Shown piece by piece: positions 1 to 6,884 of a stretch of 41,361 nt of DNA (the first letter of the stretch is position 1; the number at the start of each line of letters is the position of its first letter). Origin of the DNA: a virus; IMG/VR virus record IMGVR_UViG_3300046804_000979, positions 1-41,361 of that record, one strand, 5' to 3'. Both the position numbers and the translations under genes were made by a program. A model generated the notes under the pieces. The model searched no databases. It was not told where the DNA came from and saw nothing but the letters and a program-made list of their open reading frames with translations.

Positions 1-1
1 G

Positions 2-319
2 GCCCAGCCTGCTCAGTTGTACGTACAACGTGCTAACACGTTCAAGGTTTTCCTGTATCCATCGCCCAATCTTGCCTACACGTTGGTCTATTACCGCATT
101 CGCCGGATCCAGGATGCAGGCGTCTACACCAATACCGCAGACGTTAACTTTCGTTTTCTGCCCTGCCTTGCTTCGGGCCTCGCCTACCAGATTTCGCTCA
201 AGTATGCGCCTGAGCGGACGGTTATTCTGAAGCAGATCTATGAAGAAGACTTCGCGCGCGCAGCGGCAGAAGATCGTGACACAGCAAGCGCACTTTTTAT
301 TCCTGATTTCGGGCAGTAA
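2..319 (+). CDS. Adaptor-like head-tail connector protein, C-terminal part
   Basis: The reading frame is open at the left edge, so only the last 105 residues are present; the TTG at 17 is unlikely to be the true start. The visible part has an aromatic and basic core (VYYRIRRIQDAG, then FRFLPCLASGLAYQ) and an acidic, alanine-rich tail. From memory this matches the C-terminal half of a protein family of about 220 aa that is common in aquatic phages and annotated as phage adaptor proteins (P22 gp4 / SU10 adaptor-type), which sit between portal and nozzle. That assignment is recalled, not searched. A zinc-ribbon gene follows after 3 bases, an arrangement I associate with this family. About half of the protein should lie outside the window. 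Confidence 0.6.
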   Translation, partial: AQPAQLYVQRANTFKVFLYPSPNLAYTLVYYRIRRIQDAGVYTNTADVNFRFLPCLASGLAYQISLKYAPERTVILKQIYEEDFARAAAEDRDTASALFIPDFGQ

Positions 320-322
320 ATC

Positions 323-685
323 ATGGCCTTTGCAACGGGCAAATTCTCGTTCGGCCTGTGTGACTACTGTGGTCAACGGTATTCGTACAACACCTTGCGC
401 AAGAATTGGCGCGGGTTCATGGTCTGTCCCGACGACTACGAGCCTAAAGAACCCCAGCTTTACCCGCTTAAGTTTCGAGGCGATTCAATTGCGCTTAAAG
501 ACCCTCGCGTTGATCGCGTTGAACCCGTTACAATCTACCTCGGAACCCCTGGTTTTAGCGCACCGTTCCAAAGCATTGGTTCTGGGTTTAGTACGGTCAA
601 TCGAACGAACATGCAACCGTATCCACCTCAGACCTTTGTCACTGGGTACGGGTTTGTTGGCAACGTCACCGTGGTGATTTCATGA
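323..685 (+). CDS. Small zinc-ribbon-like structural-region protein
   Basis: A 120-aa protein with an N-terminal knuckle (CDYCGQRY, Cys13 and Cys16) and a second cysteine in VCPDDYE (Cys35). Three cysteines are visible, so a complete four-ligand zinc site would need another ligand. The rest is proline- and glycine-rich without membrane segments. It lies between two adaptor-type genes and its stop overlaps the next start (ATGA). Similar small CxxC proteins are common beside phage adaptor genes; the role is unknown and could be connector assembly. The start is the first ATG after the previous stop, without a strong ribosome site. Confidence 0.6.
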   Translation: MAFATGKFSFGLCDYCGQRYSYNTLRKNWRGFMVCPDDYEPKEPQLYPLKFRGDSIALKDPRVDRVEPVTIYLGTPGFSAPFQSIGSGFSTVNRTNMQPYPPQTFVTGYGFVGNVTVVIS

Positions 686-1344
686 CTTACGACGAACTCG
701 TCACCAACATTAGGAACTACACCGAGGTGAACAGCAATGTGTTCACAGATTCGGTGATCAACACGTTTATCACGATGGCCGAGAACCGCATGCTGCGGGA
801 TATTGATCTAGATTATTTTAAGAAAGAGTCCACAGCGTCGATGACTTCAGGCAATAAGTTTTTGACTGCTCCTGGTGATATTTTAACTCACCGCTACATG
901 ATGATTACGGTGCCGTCCACAGGCGATCAAGTCTTCTTGGATTTTAGGGACACGTCCTTCATGAAGGAATATTGGGCCGATGGCAGTGATACGGGGGTCC
1001 CGAAGTATTATTCGGTGTGGGATCAAAACACGTTTTATGTCGCCCCGACACCTAATGCAAACTTTGTTGTTGAGCTAGGTTATATCTACCGTCCTGCGCA
1101 GCTTTCCAGTACTAATACAACAACTTGGATCAGCTTGAATGCACCGGAAGCTCTTTTGTATGCTTGTTTGATCCAGGCTTACAGCTACACCAAAGGTCCT
1201 CCTGAGATGCTTCAATACTTTAACCAGAGTTATCAGCAAGCCATCCAAGGTCTTGGCATGGAACAGCAAGGCCGACGTAGGCGCGATGAGTACAGAGATG
1301 GCATGATTCGCTTACCGATTAGATCCGTGAGTCCTGGGCCGTAA
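682..1344 (+). CDS. Phage adaptor protein (SU10/P22 gp4-type connector)
   Basis: A 220-aa protein beginning MTYDELVTNIRNYTEV, with a helical N-terminus (FITMAENRMLRDID, about residues 28-42), a central beta-rich region (VPKYYSVWDQNTFYVAPTP, about 105-125) and a helical C-terminus ending in a basic RRRRDEYRDG stretch. This order of helix bundle, central beta insertion with the 'FYVAPTP' type turn, and helix bundle is typical of adaptor proteins that form a ring under the portal. It differs in sequence from the adaptor at 34773-35414 but shares the layout, so this phage carries at least two. It overlaps the zinc-ribbon gene by 4 bases. Confident on family, less so on which ring it forms. Confidence 0.7.
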   Translation: MTYDELVTNIRNYTEVNSNVFTDSVINTFITMAENRMLRDIDLDYFKKESTASMTSGNKFLTAPGDILTHRYMMITVPSTGDQVFLDFRDTSFMKEYWADGSDTGVPKYYSVWDQNTFYVAPTPNANFVVELGYIYRPAQLSSTNTTTWISLNAPEALLYACLIQAYSYTKGPPEMLQYFNQSYQQAIQGLGMEQQGRRRRDEYRDGMIRLPIRSVSPGP

Positions 1345-1349
1345 TTACC

Positions 1350-1805
1350 ATGGCGTTATCCATTACTACCGCAATGCCTACAAGCTTTAAAGTGGAATTA
1401 CTTAAAGGCGTCCACGATTTTTCTAATCCTGGTGGCGACGTTTTTAAGATTGCTTTATTTAAGGCTCTTGAGAGTGGATCTGGGGTGTTTGGATCGTCCA
1501 CTACGAATTATTCGCAAATGGGGAGTGATGAGGTTGTAAATGGTAATGGTTACACAACAGGTGGAGAAATACTTACTTCAGTGACCCCTGTGGCTGATGG
1601 GACTGCGGCTGTTGTAAACTTTTCGGCAGTTAGTTGGGCAGGGGCTAGTTTTACCGCCTCTGGGGCTTTAATTTACAACACTTCAGCTTCTAATGCTGCA
1701 TGCGCGGTAATCAGTTTTGGTGGGGATCAAGTGGCCTTAAATCAAACCTTTCAGATCAACTTTCCGTCCCCGCTTGCCTCGACTGCGATTGTTAGGGTAT
1801 TGTAG
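1350..1805 (+). CDS. Predicted virion protein of unknown function
   Basis: A 151-aa protein starting MALSITTAMPTSFKVELLKG. The composition is glycine-, serine-, threonine- and alanine-rich with alternating hydrophobic residues, as expected for a beta-sandwich. The pattern (KVELLKGVHDF, DVFKIALFKA, GNGYTTGGE, then AVVNFSAVSW) resembles a small structural family found in tail and fibre regions of aquatic phages. There is no signal peptide or membrane segment. It sits 5 bases after the adaptor gene and before other small fibre-type genes, so a role in the tail tip or fibre is inferred from position only. Confidence 0.55.
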   Translation: MALSITTAMPTSFKVELLKGVHDFSNPGGDVFKIALFKALESGSGVFGSSTTNYSQMGSDEVVNGNGYTTGGEILTSVTPVADGTAAVVNFSAVSWAGASFTASGALIYNTSASNAACAVISFGGDQVALNQTFQINFPSPLASTAIVRVL

Positions 1806-1834
1806 GATCAATCAACTGTGTTAAGGATTTCATA

Positions 1835-2407
1835 ATGGAACAAGCAAAGACAAATGACGTTGTGGCTAGCGGGTTGATTGCTCGCCCAGGTTCTGAAGAA
1901 GCAGCCCGTGCAATGGGCAAGTATTTCTTTGAGTGCTATGACAAAGATGGCAATCTCAAGTGGACGGCTGAATCTAAAAACCTCGTGGTCAACGTTGGCC
2001 TACAGTACATGGCTGGCACGTCGCTTGATGGCGCAACCTCAAGAATCACTTCTTGGTATATCGGTCTTTATGGGGCTGGAGCATCGAATACACCCGCCGC
2101 AGGCGATACCATGTCGTCACACGCTGGCTGGACTGAGGACACAACGTACAGTAATGCAACGCGCCCTGCGGCAACATTTGCTGCGGCAACAACAGCTAAT
2201 CCGTCAGTGGTTACAAATACAGCAAGTAAAGCATCGTTTAACATCAATGGTACGACTACGATTGGTGGAGCGTTCTTGACAAGCAATAACACCAAAAGTG
2301 GCACAACGGGTACGTTGTTCTCAGCTTCTGATTTTACCGGCGGTGATCGTTCGGTAGTTAGTGGTGACGTTCTTCAAGTAACGTATCAGTTCAGCTTGTC
2401 TGCATAA
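1835..2407 (+). CDS. Predicted tail/fibre-region structural protein
   Basis: A 190-aa protein. AAGGA lies 8 bases before the ATG and supports the start. The N-terminal 55 residues are charged (FFECYDKDGNLKWTAESKNLVVN), followed by 'GLQYMAG', and the remainder is Thr/Ala/Gly-rich beta sequence ending in VLQVTYQFSLSA. The 'DGNLKW...NLVVNVGLQYM' pattern occurs in phage proteins coded beside tail fibres; it may be a particle-attached accessory. The stop codon overlaps the next start (TAATG). The function is unknown. Confidence 0.55.
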   Translation: MEQAKTNDVVASGLIARPGSEEAARAMGKYFFECYDKDGNLKWTAESKNLVVNVGLQYMAGTSLDGATSRITSWYIGLYGAGASNTPAAGDTMSSHAGWTEDTTYSNATRPAATFAAATTANPSVVTNTASKASFNINGTTTIGGAFLTSNNTKSGTTGTLFSASDFTGGDRSVVSGDVLQVTYQFSLSA

Positions 2408-2748
2408 TGGCTTTTGTTGTTGCTGATCGTGTACAGGAAACCACAACCAGCACTGGCACAGGGACAATAACCCTAGCTGGTGCAGTTACAGGGTTTCAAT
2501 CATTTGCCGCTATTGGTAACGGCAATACAACCTTTTATACGATAGCTGATCAGACAGGCTCTGACTGGGAAGTTGGGGTAGGTACCTATACATCCAGTGG
2601 CACGACACTATCAAGAGATACGGTGCTGTCTTCCAGCAACTCAGGAAGCCTTGTTAATTTCAGTGCTGGAACAAAAAACGTTTTTGTGACGCTACCATCT
2701 AGTCGGACTGTATATCCTGCTGCAATTGCGGCGATGATCTTTGGGTAG
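2407..2748 (+). CDS. Small fibre-region structural protein
   Basis: A 113-aa protein beginning MAFVVADRVQETTTSTGTGT. The pattern 'ADRVQETTTSTGTGTITLAGAVTGFQSF ... TTFYTIADQTGSDWEVGVGTYT' is a beta-rich module seen repeatedly in phage tail-fibre tips and short fibre proteins. It has no catalytic motif. It starts on the last base of the previous stop, which suggests translational coupling. Likely part of, or attached to, the host-recognition apparatus; this is inferred from family resemblance and position. Confidence 0.6.
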   Translation: MAFVVADRVQETTTSTGTGTITLAGAVTGFQSFAAIGNGNTTFYTIADQTGSDWEVGVGTYTSSGTTLSRDTVLSSSNSGSLVNFSAGTKNVFVTLPSSRTVYPAAIAAMIFG

Positions 2749-2756
2749 GAATTGAT

Positions 2757-3131
2757 ATGGCCGCACCAAATTTACTTTCCCCGACGACGATCACAGGCAA
2801 GTCGGTAACGGTTGATTTAACCTCTACATCAGCCACGTCTATCCTAAGCAACGCTGCATCCTCTGGTAAGGTTCTTAAGGTCAATAGCCTCTACGTATCT
2901 AATGTGGATGGAACTTCGGCTGCGGAGATCACCATCAATTACTACTCTGCCGCTGCGCTTGGTGGTACAGCAACGCAAATCGCTTCAACAGTCGCTGTCC
3001 CTGCTGATGCTACGTTAGTGGTTATTGATAAAGATGCTTATATCTACCTAGAAGAAAACACATCACTGGGTGCTACGGCTGGTACGGCTAACGACTTAAA
3101 AGTAGTTTGTTCTTACGAAGATATTAGTTAG
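2757..3131 (+). CDS. Small beta-rich virion protein
   Basis: A 124-aa protein starting MAAPNLLSPTTITGKSVTVDL, with TSATSILSNAASSGKVLKVNSLYVSN and an acidic C-terminus. The layout (an 'SILSN...GKVLKVNSLYVSN' strand-turn-strand and a repeated small-residue core) is that of small decoration or neck-type proteins reported in marine phages. The protein at 34015-34434 has the same general plan (FSNPSKFILRRIVVTNAS), so the two may be distant relatives. It sits in the fibre gene run. Function not established. Confidence 0.55.
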   Translation: MAAPNLLSPTTITGKSVTVDLTSTSATSILSNAASSGKVLKVNSLYVSNVDGTSAAEITINYYSAAALGGTATQIASTVAVPADATLVVIDKDAYIYLEENTSLGATAGTANDLKVVCSYEDIS

Positions 3132-3139
3132 GAGCAGCC

Positions 3140-4078
3140 ATGCCCAGAGGTAACGGCGGGATTATTGGCCCAGTTAATACATCGTTTTCCGGTGTTTGGT
3201 CGTTAATAGAAGCGCAAATACGTCGCAGCGCAAACACTTGGCCCGGAGTGTATGGTGCATCATTAAGTGAATCTGCCACAGGTACAGATGCCGTTTCTGC
3301 TCCTAGCGGTTACATAGTCATCCAAACCTTTACGGCTACCTCAACGTGGACCTGCCCTACTGGGGTGACAGAGGTTGAGTATTTGGTTGTGGCTGGTGGT
3401 GGTGGTGGTGGTGCTAAAGGAGGAGGTGGTGGCGGCGCAGGAGGGTTTAGAACTGGAACGGGATTGTCTGTTACAGCAGGGACAGACTACACAGTAACAG
3501 TTGGAGGTGGTGGGGCCGGTCAAACATCCCCAACCAATGGCGCAAACGGATCAAATTCAGTGTTCAGCACTATTACATCCACCGGTGGTGGTGGCGGTGG
3601 AGGGGATGGTCCAGCAACTCCGGGGCAAAATGGTGGCTCAGGCGGCGGTGGTGCTGTATCTGCTTCAGTTAGTACAGGGGGGACTGGAAATACCCCATCC
3701 ACAACACCGAGTCAAGGCAACAACGGTGGGACGAATTTTAATGCAAACAAATATGGGTCAGGCGGAGGTGGCGGCGCAAGCGCTGCTGGTGCTAACGGAA
3801 CCACTAATGCCTCTGGAAACGGGGGTAATGGAACTGCGTCTTCTATAACAGGTTCGTCAGTAACTTATGCCGGTGGAGGCGGTGGTGGAGCTTCGTCTCA
3901 AGGAGCCACTCTTGGAACTGGCGGCGCTGGTGGAGGTGCCAATGGTGCGCCTGCATCAACTGTTGGCCCAGCAGCTCCAAGCAATCTAGGCGGCGGTGGT
4001 GGCGGAGCTGGTGGTGGAACAACAGGTGCAGGCGGAAATGGCGGCTCCGGCATCGTAATCATCAAAATCAATCAATAA
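3140..4078 (+). CDS. Glycine-rich adhesin-like tail protein (copy 1)
   Basis: A 312-aa protein. Residues 1-55 are ordinary sequence, then a conserved entry motif (IQTFTATSTWTCPTGVTEVEYLVVAGG) leads into about 220 residues dominated by glycine runs broken by Ser/Thr/Asn, ending GGSGIVIIKINQ. The 'VEYLVVAGGGGGG' entry is the signature of the glycine-rich domain used at fibre tips and in S16-gp38-like adhesins, where polyglycine helices form sandwiches that display variable loops to receptors. A close relative is coded at 40465-41361. Likely a receptor-binding protein on the particle. The DNA is rich in GGT/GGC repeats and could slip. Confidence 0.7.
   Translation: MPRGNGGIIGPVNTSFSGVWSLIEAQIRRSANTWPGVYGASLSESATGTDAVSAPSGYIVIQTFTATSTWTCPTGVTEVEYLVVAGGGGGGAKGGGGGGAGGFRTGTGLSVTAGTDYTVTVGGGGAGQTSPTNGANGSNSVFSTITSTGGGGGGGDGPATPGQNGGSGGGGAVSASVSTGGTGNTPSTTPSQGNNGGTNFNANKYGSGGGGGASAAGANGTTNASGNGGNGTASSITGSSVTYAGGGGGGASSQGATLGTGGAGGGANGAPASTVGPAAPSNLGGGGGGAGGGTTGAGGNGGSGIVIIKINQ
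3368..3399 (+). repeat. 32-base direct repeat shared with 40585-40616
   Basis: By eye these 32 bases (beginning acagaggttgag) recur without mismatch at 40585-40616, within the matching entry motif of the second glycine-rich adhesin. Flanking sequence is clearly related but diverged. The two copies lie about 37 kb apart in the window and could act as a site for homologous exchange between adhesin genes. Confidence 0.8.
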
Positions 4079-4079
4079 C

Positions 4080-4334
4080 ATGACTACAAAAGTTTATAAG
4101 TTTCTTGGAATCGATGCAGCCATGCACTTGCTTCGTCCAGGTGCGAAATGGGAAATCAGTAACAACGTGTTTACTCGGTGGGATGATCCACGACCATGCC
4201 CAAGCATTGAAGAAGTGTATTGGGTCATTGACAAGATCAAAGAGTTTGAGGATAGCATCCCAACGATCTACACCGACGAGCAACTCAAAGAGATGGGCAT
4301 AGCCAAAGAGGAATTTGAACGTGCAGTTGCATAA
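4080..4334 (+). CDS. Small protein following the adhesin, possible fibre chaperone
   Basis: An 84-aa protein, MTTKVYKFLGIDAAMHLLRPGAKWE. It is charged and soluble, with 'LLRPGAKWEISNNVFTRWDDPRPCPSIEEVYWVIDKIKEFED'. The pattern of 'LRPGA.W...N..FT.WDD..P.PS..E...' resembles the short XkdW-like or tail-fibre-assembly-type proteins found directly after fibre genes, which help fold or cap fibres. That is inferred from resemblance and position (1 base after the glycine-rich adhesin). Its 3' end overlaps the next gene. Confidence 0.5.
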   Translation: MTTKVYKFLGIDAAMHLLRPGAKWEISNNVFTRWDDPRPCPSIEEVYWVIDKIKEFEDSIPTIYTDEQLKEMGIAKEEFERAVA

Positions 4335-4923
4335 CTTATTTCCCATCCCTATTGGCTTTGCAGAGCTTGGCAGACCTCTAAGCGATGAGGAGTTGTTCTT
4401 CATCCGTGAACTGCCAACAAGACCCAACATGGGCAACACCACGTCTACCAACAACTTTGTACTGCGTGATCCTGCGCTGACAAGTCTGCGCTCATTCATT
4501 GAAGATGCAGTCTCGGATTACTTCAAAAGCACAGTCAATCCCAAACACAACGTAAGCCTGAGAGTTACCCAAAGCTGGTGCAATTACTCAGAACCAGGGC
4601 AGTACCATCACAAACACGCACATCCTAATAGCTACATCTCAGGTGTGTTTTATGTGCAGACCAATGCCAACGACAGGATTTACTTTTACCGTGATGGCTG
4701 GCAGCAGATCAAGTTCCCGCCTGAGCAGTGGAACCCGTACAACTCAGAGTCATGGTGGTTTGAAGCAACTGTCGGCAAGCTAATTCTTTTTCCATCGTCA
4801 CTGACGCATATGGTTCCTGAAGTCAAAGGCGATGACACAAGAATCTCACTATCGTTTAACACCTTCCCTGTCGGTGTCGTTGGGGAAGAAATGGACTTAA
4901 CTGGATTAAAGCTGGAGGCGTAA
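4321..4923 (+). CDS. Putative 2OG-Fe(II) dioxygenase
   Basis: I choose the GTG at 4321 because AGAGGA lies 8 bases upstream; the TTG at 4315 is too close to it. The 200-aa product begins VQLHNLFPIPIGFAEL. The core shows QYHHKHAHPNSYISGVFYV (His97, His98, His100 nearby, then a strand), and a distal LILFPSSLTHMVPEV...DTRISLSFN with His163 and Arg174. These match the double-stranded beta-helix of the 2OG-Fe(II)_Oxy_5 family: two or three histidines bind iron and the Arg binds 2-oxoglutarate. Such enzymes are frequent in marine phage tail regions; the substrate is unknown and could be a virion protein or a host metabolite. Confidence 0.75.
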   Translation: MQLHNLFPIPIGFAELGRPLSDEELFFIRELPTRPNMGNTTSTNNFVLRDPALTSLRSFIEDAVSDYFKSTVNPKHNVSLRVTQSWCNYSEPGQYHHKHAHPNSYISGVFYVQTNANDRIYFYRDGWQQIKFPPEQWNPYNSESWWFEATVGKLILFPSSLTHMVPEVKGDDTRISLSFNTFPVGVVGEEMDLTGLKLEA

Positions 4924-5282
4924 TGGCTCACTTCGCAAAGATTGATGAAAACAATATCGTCACTCAAGTGGTGGTTGTCGACAACAAAGACACCAGCGAT
5001 GCTTCTGGCGTTGAGAAAGAGCATATCGGCGCAGCGCATCTGGAGAAGATTCTTGGCGGTACTTGGAAGCAGACAAGCTACAACGGCAACATCAGAAAGA
5101 ACTACGCAGGGATTGGCTACACCTACAGAGCAGACATTGACGCGTTTGTACCGCCTCAGCCTTTTGCATCCTGGACGCTTAACGCTGATGCTCAATGGGA
5201 AGCACCTGTATCCATGCCAACGGACGGTGCGATGTACGCATGGGATGAAGCAACCACTTCTTGGGTAGCACAAAATGGCTAA
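4923..5282 (+). CDS. Conserved aquatic-phage fibre-region protein
   Basis: A 119-aa protein, MAHFAKIDENNIVTQVVVVDN. It has an N-terminal 'AKID.NNIV..V.VV.N' segment, a middle 'GTWKQTSYNGNIRKNYAGIGYTY', and a tail 'FVPPQPFASWTLN....WEAPVSMPTDG'. This combination is a well-known conserved hypothetical family of T4-like cyanophages and other aquatic phages, generally coded near fibre genes. Its role is not known. It starts on the last base of the oxygenase stop and overlaps the following start by 8 bases. Confidence 0.65.
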   Translation: MAHFAKIDENNIVTQVVVVDNKDTSDASGVEKEHIGAAHLEKILGGTWKQTSYNGNIRKNYAGIGYTYRADIDAFVPPQPFASWTLNADAQWEAPVSMPTDGAMYAWDEATTSWVAQNG

Positions 5283-5841
5283 CACCATCAACGCCACATC
5301 AGGCGTAGGCATAGTCTCTACGGCAGACAATACCAACATCCTCACGCTACAGACCAATGGCACAAACGCTCTAACCATAGACGCTAGCCAGAACGTATCG
5401 TTTGCCAATCAGCTATCGCTTGGCGTTAGCGGTACAACGATGCAATTAAAACTATCTGCCGCAGCAGAGACGGTAACGATTGCAGCAACAGCCGCTACGG
5501 GTACGGTTAACTTTGACGTATCGACACAGTCAATCCTGTACTACACCAGTAACGCATCTGCTAACTGGACACTGAACATCCGTGGGTCTAGTTCTGTAGC
5601 ACTCAATAGCATCATGAGTACAGGCCAGAGTGTGACGGTTACGCACTTGGTGACTCAGGGTGGAACGGCTTACTACAACTCAGCGGTTACCGTGGACGGG
5701 ACTAGCGTTACGCCTAAGTGGTCAGGTGGGACGGCCCCAAGCGCAGGCAATGCTAGTAGCGTGGATGTTTACACTTATACGCTTATCAAGACTGGTAGCG
5801 GTTCGTTCACCGTCTTTGCAAGCCAGACTAGGTACGCATAA
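5275..5841 (+). CDS. Beta-rich tail/fibre protein
   Basis: A 188-aa protein, MANTINATSGVGIVSTADNTN. The N-terminal 55 residues (LTLQTNGTNALTIDASQNVSFANQL) are the repeat-like module found at the base of many phage fibre proteins, where it is repeated along trimeric shafts. The C-terminal part (YYTSNASANWTLNIRGSS...QSVTVTHLVTQGGTAYY...VTPKWSGGTAPSAGNASSVDVYTYTLIKTGSG) is a beta-sandwich-type head seen in cyanophage structural proteins. No enzymatic motif. It overlaps the previous gene by 8 bases and shares TAATG with the next. Confidence 0.6.
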   Translation: MANTINATSGVGIVSTADNTNILTLQTNGTNALTIDASQNVSFANQLSLGVSGTTMQLKLSAAAETVTIAATAATGTVNFDVSTQSILYYTSNASANWTLNIRGSSSVALNSIMSTGQSVTVTHLVTQGGTAYYNSAVTVDGTSVTPKWSGGTAPSAGNASSVDVYTYTLIKTGSGSFTVFASQTRYA

Positions 5842-6542
5842 TGCCGATCCTGTCTGCATTCGGTGCTGCTAAAGCCATAGGCGTTGCAGGCAATCCACCT
5901 GTACAAAACTATGCCTATGATTACAACAGCACTTACATGACCTATCCAACAGATAGTGCATTTGCTATTGGATCAAATGATTTTTCGATTGAATGCTTTG
6001 TTTACCTAGAATCTACGCCAACGATCAGTGCAACAATCCTTGACTTTGGCTATCTGAATTCTATTGATATTACATACAGAAACAAACTAAGTTTTTTTAT
6101 CAACAGTTCTAGACAGCCAACCATTGCAAGAGCACTTTCAAGTGGTGGGCAACAATATTCATCAACCATTGCTGTTTCTTTGAACACATGGACTTACGTT
6201 GCTGCAAGCAGGGTTTCAGGAACTGTACGTATTTTTGTTGGCTCATCACTTGGTGTGTCGCAAACCTTTTCTGGAACACTTGTCACATCAAGTAATCCAC
6301 CATCGATTGGCAAGTCTGTGTATGTCACACGTTACTTTGATGGGAAGATCAGCAATCTAAGATTCAACGTAGGGTCTGGGTTTACATCTGCCACTGTGCC
6401 TACAAGCCCATTGAACAATGCGGCAACAACAAAAATGTTGACCTGTCAGTCAGCAACCATCAAGGACAACAGTGTTGCAAATGCTGGTGGCCCTTGGACT
6501 ATTACGAATAACGGCGCTACTGTCACGACAGGGCCGTTCTAG
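5841..6542 (+). CDS. LamG/concanavalin-A-like lectin-fold protein
   Basis: A 233-aa protein. After a short N-terminus, residues about 40-185 follow the LamG jelly-roll order: 'FAIGSNDFSIECFVYLES', 'NKLSFFINSS', 'LNTWTYVAASRVSGTVRIFVGSSLG' and 'YFDGKISNLRFNVGS'. This fold binds glycans in many phage fibres, so a carbohydrate-binding role in host recognition is likely. There is no signal peptide. It is in the fibre run, directly after a fibre-type gene (TAATG junction). The family call rests on the ordered motifs; ligand unknown. Confidence 0.7.
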   Translation: MPILSAFGAAKAIGVAGNPPVQNYAYDYNSTYMTYPTDSAFAIGSNDFSIECFVYLESTPTISATILDFGYLNSIDITYRNKLSFFINSSRQPTIARALSSGGQQYSSTIAVSLNTWTYVAASRVSGTVRIFVGSSLGVSQTFSGTLVTSSNPPSIGKSVYVTRYFDGKISNLRFNVGSGFTSATVPTSPLNNAATTKMLTCQSATIKDNSVANAGGPWTITNNGATVTTGPF

Positions 6543-6544
6543 CC

Positions 6545-6883
6545 ATGAACTTGGACAATCTTTCTAATGTCGTCTTTGGTGATGCAGACGGCTTGCGAGA
6601 GATGATCTTTGAGAATGAACAACAACATCGTACGTTCTACCTACAACTGTTAGCTCAAGATATTGTCATTCCTCAGTATCCATTAGGTGGTGCCGATCTT
6701 GATGACTTAGATGACTGGCTTTGGTCGCATTACCAAGAGCATGAAGCGCTTGCAAACAGGTTGAGTTTAGAGAATCCGTTTGATTTGTTTGACACAGACT
6801 GGAACCAGGAAGATGATTTCTATGAGTGGTTGCAAGGTCATCTAAGCATTCACCAATCAATTATCAATCGTTTGGGGTTGTAA
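6545..6883 (+). CDS. Small acidic helical protein, unknown
   Basis: A 112-aa protein, MNLDNLSNVVFGDADGLREM. It is strongly acidic (LGGADLDDLDDWLWSHYQEHEAL, DWNQEDDFYEWL) and predicted helical with many aromatic residues. It has no recognised domain. It comes directly before the 1597-aa protein (2 bases from stop to ATG) and may be its chaperone or an accessory of the ejection complex; this is inferred only from adjacency. Confidence 0.5.
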   Translation: MNLDNLSNVVFGDADGLREMIFENEQQHRTFYLQLLAQDIVIPQYPLGGADLDDLDDWLWSHYQEHEALANRLSLENPFDLFDTDWNQEDDFYEWLQGHLSIHQSIINRLGL

Positions 6884-6884
6884 C

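Noticed and set aside
3501-3848. A 115-codon frame inside the first glycine-rich adhesin gene
   Set aside because: GGT/GGC-rich DNA keeps all frames open; no start signal or homology.
4686-5408. A 240-codon minus-strand frame opposite the oxygenase
   Set aside because: It is antisense to three tightly coupled plus-strand genes and has no ribosome site or recognisable domain.
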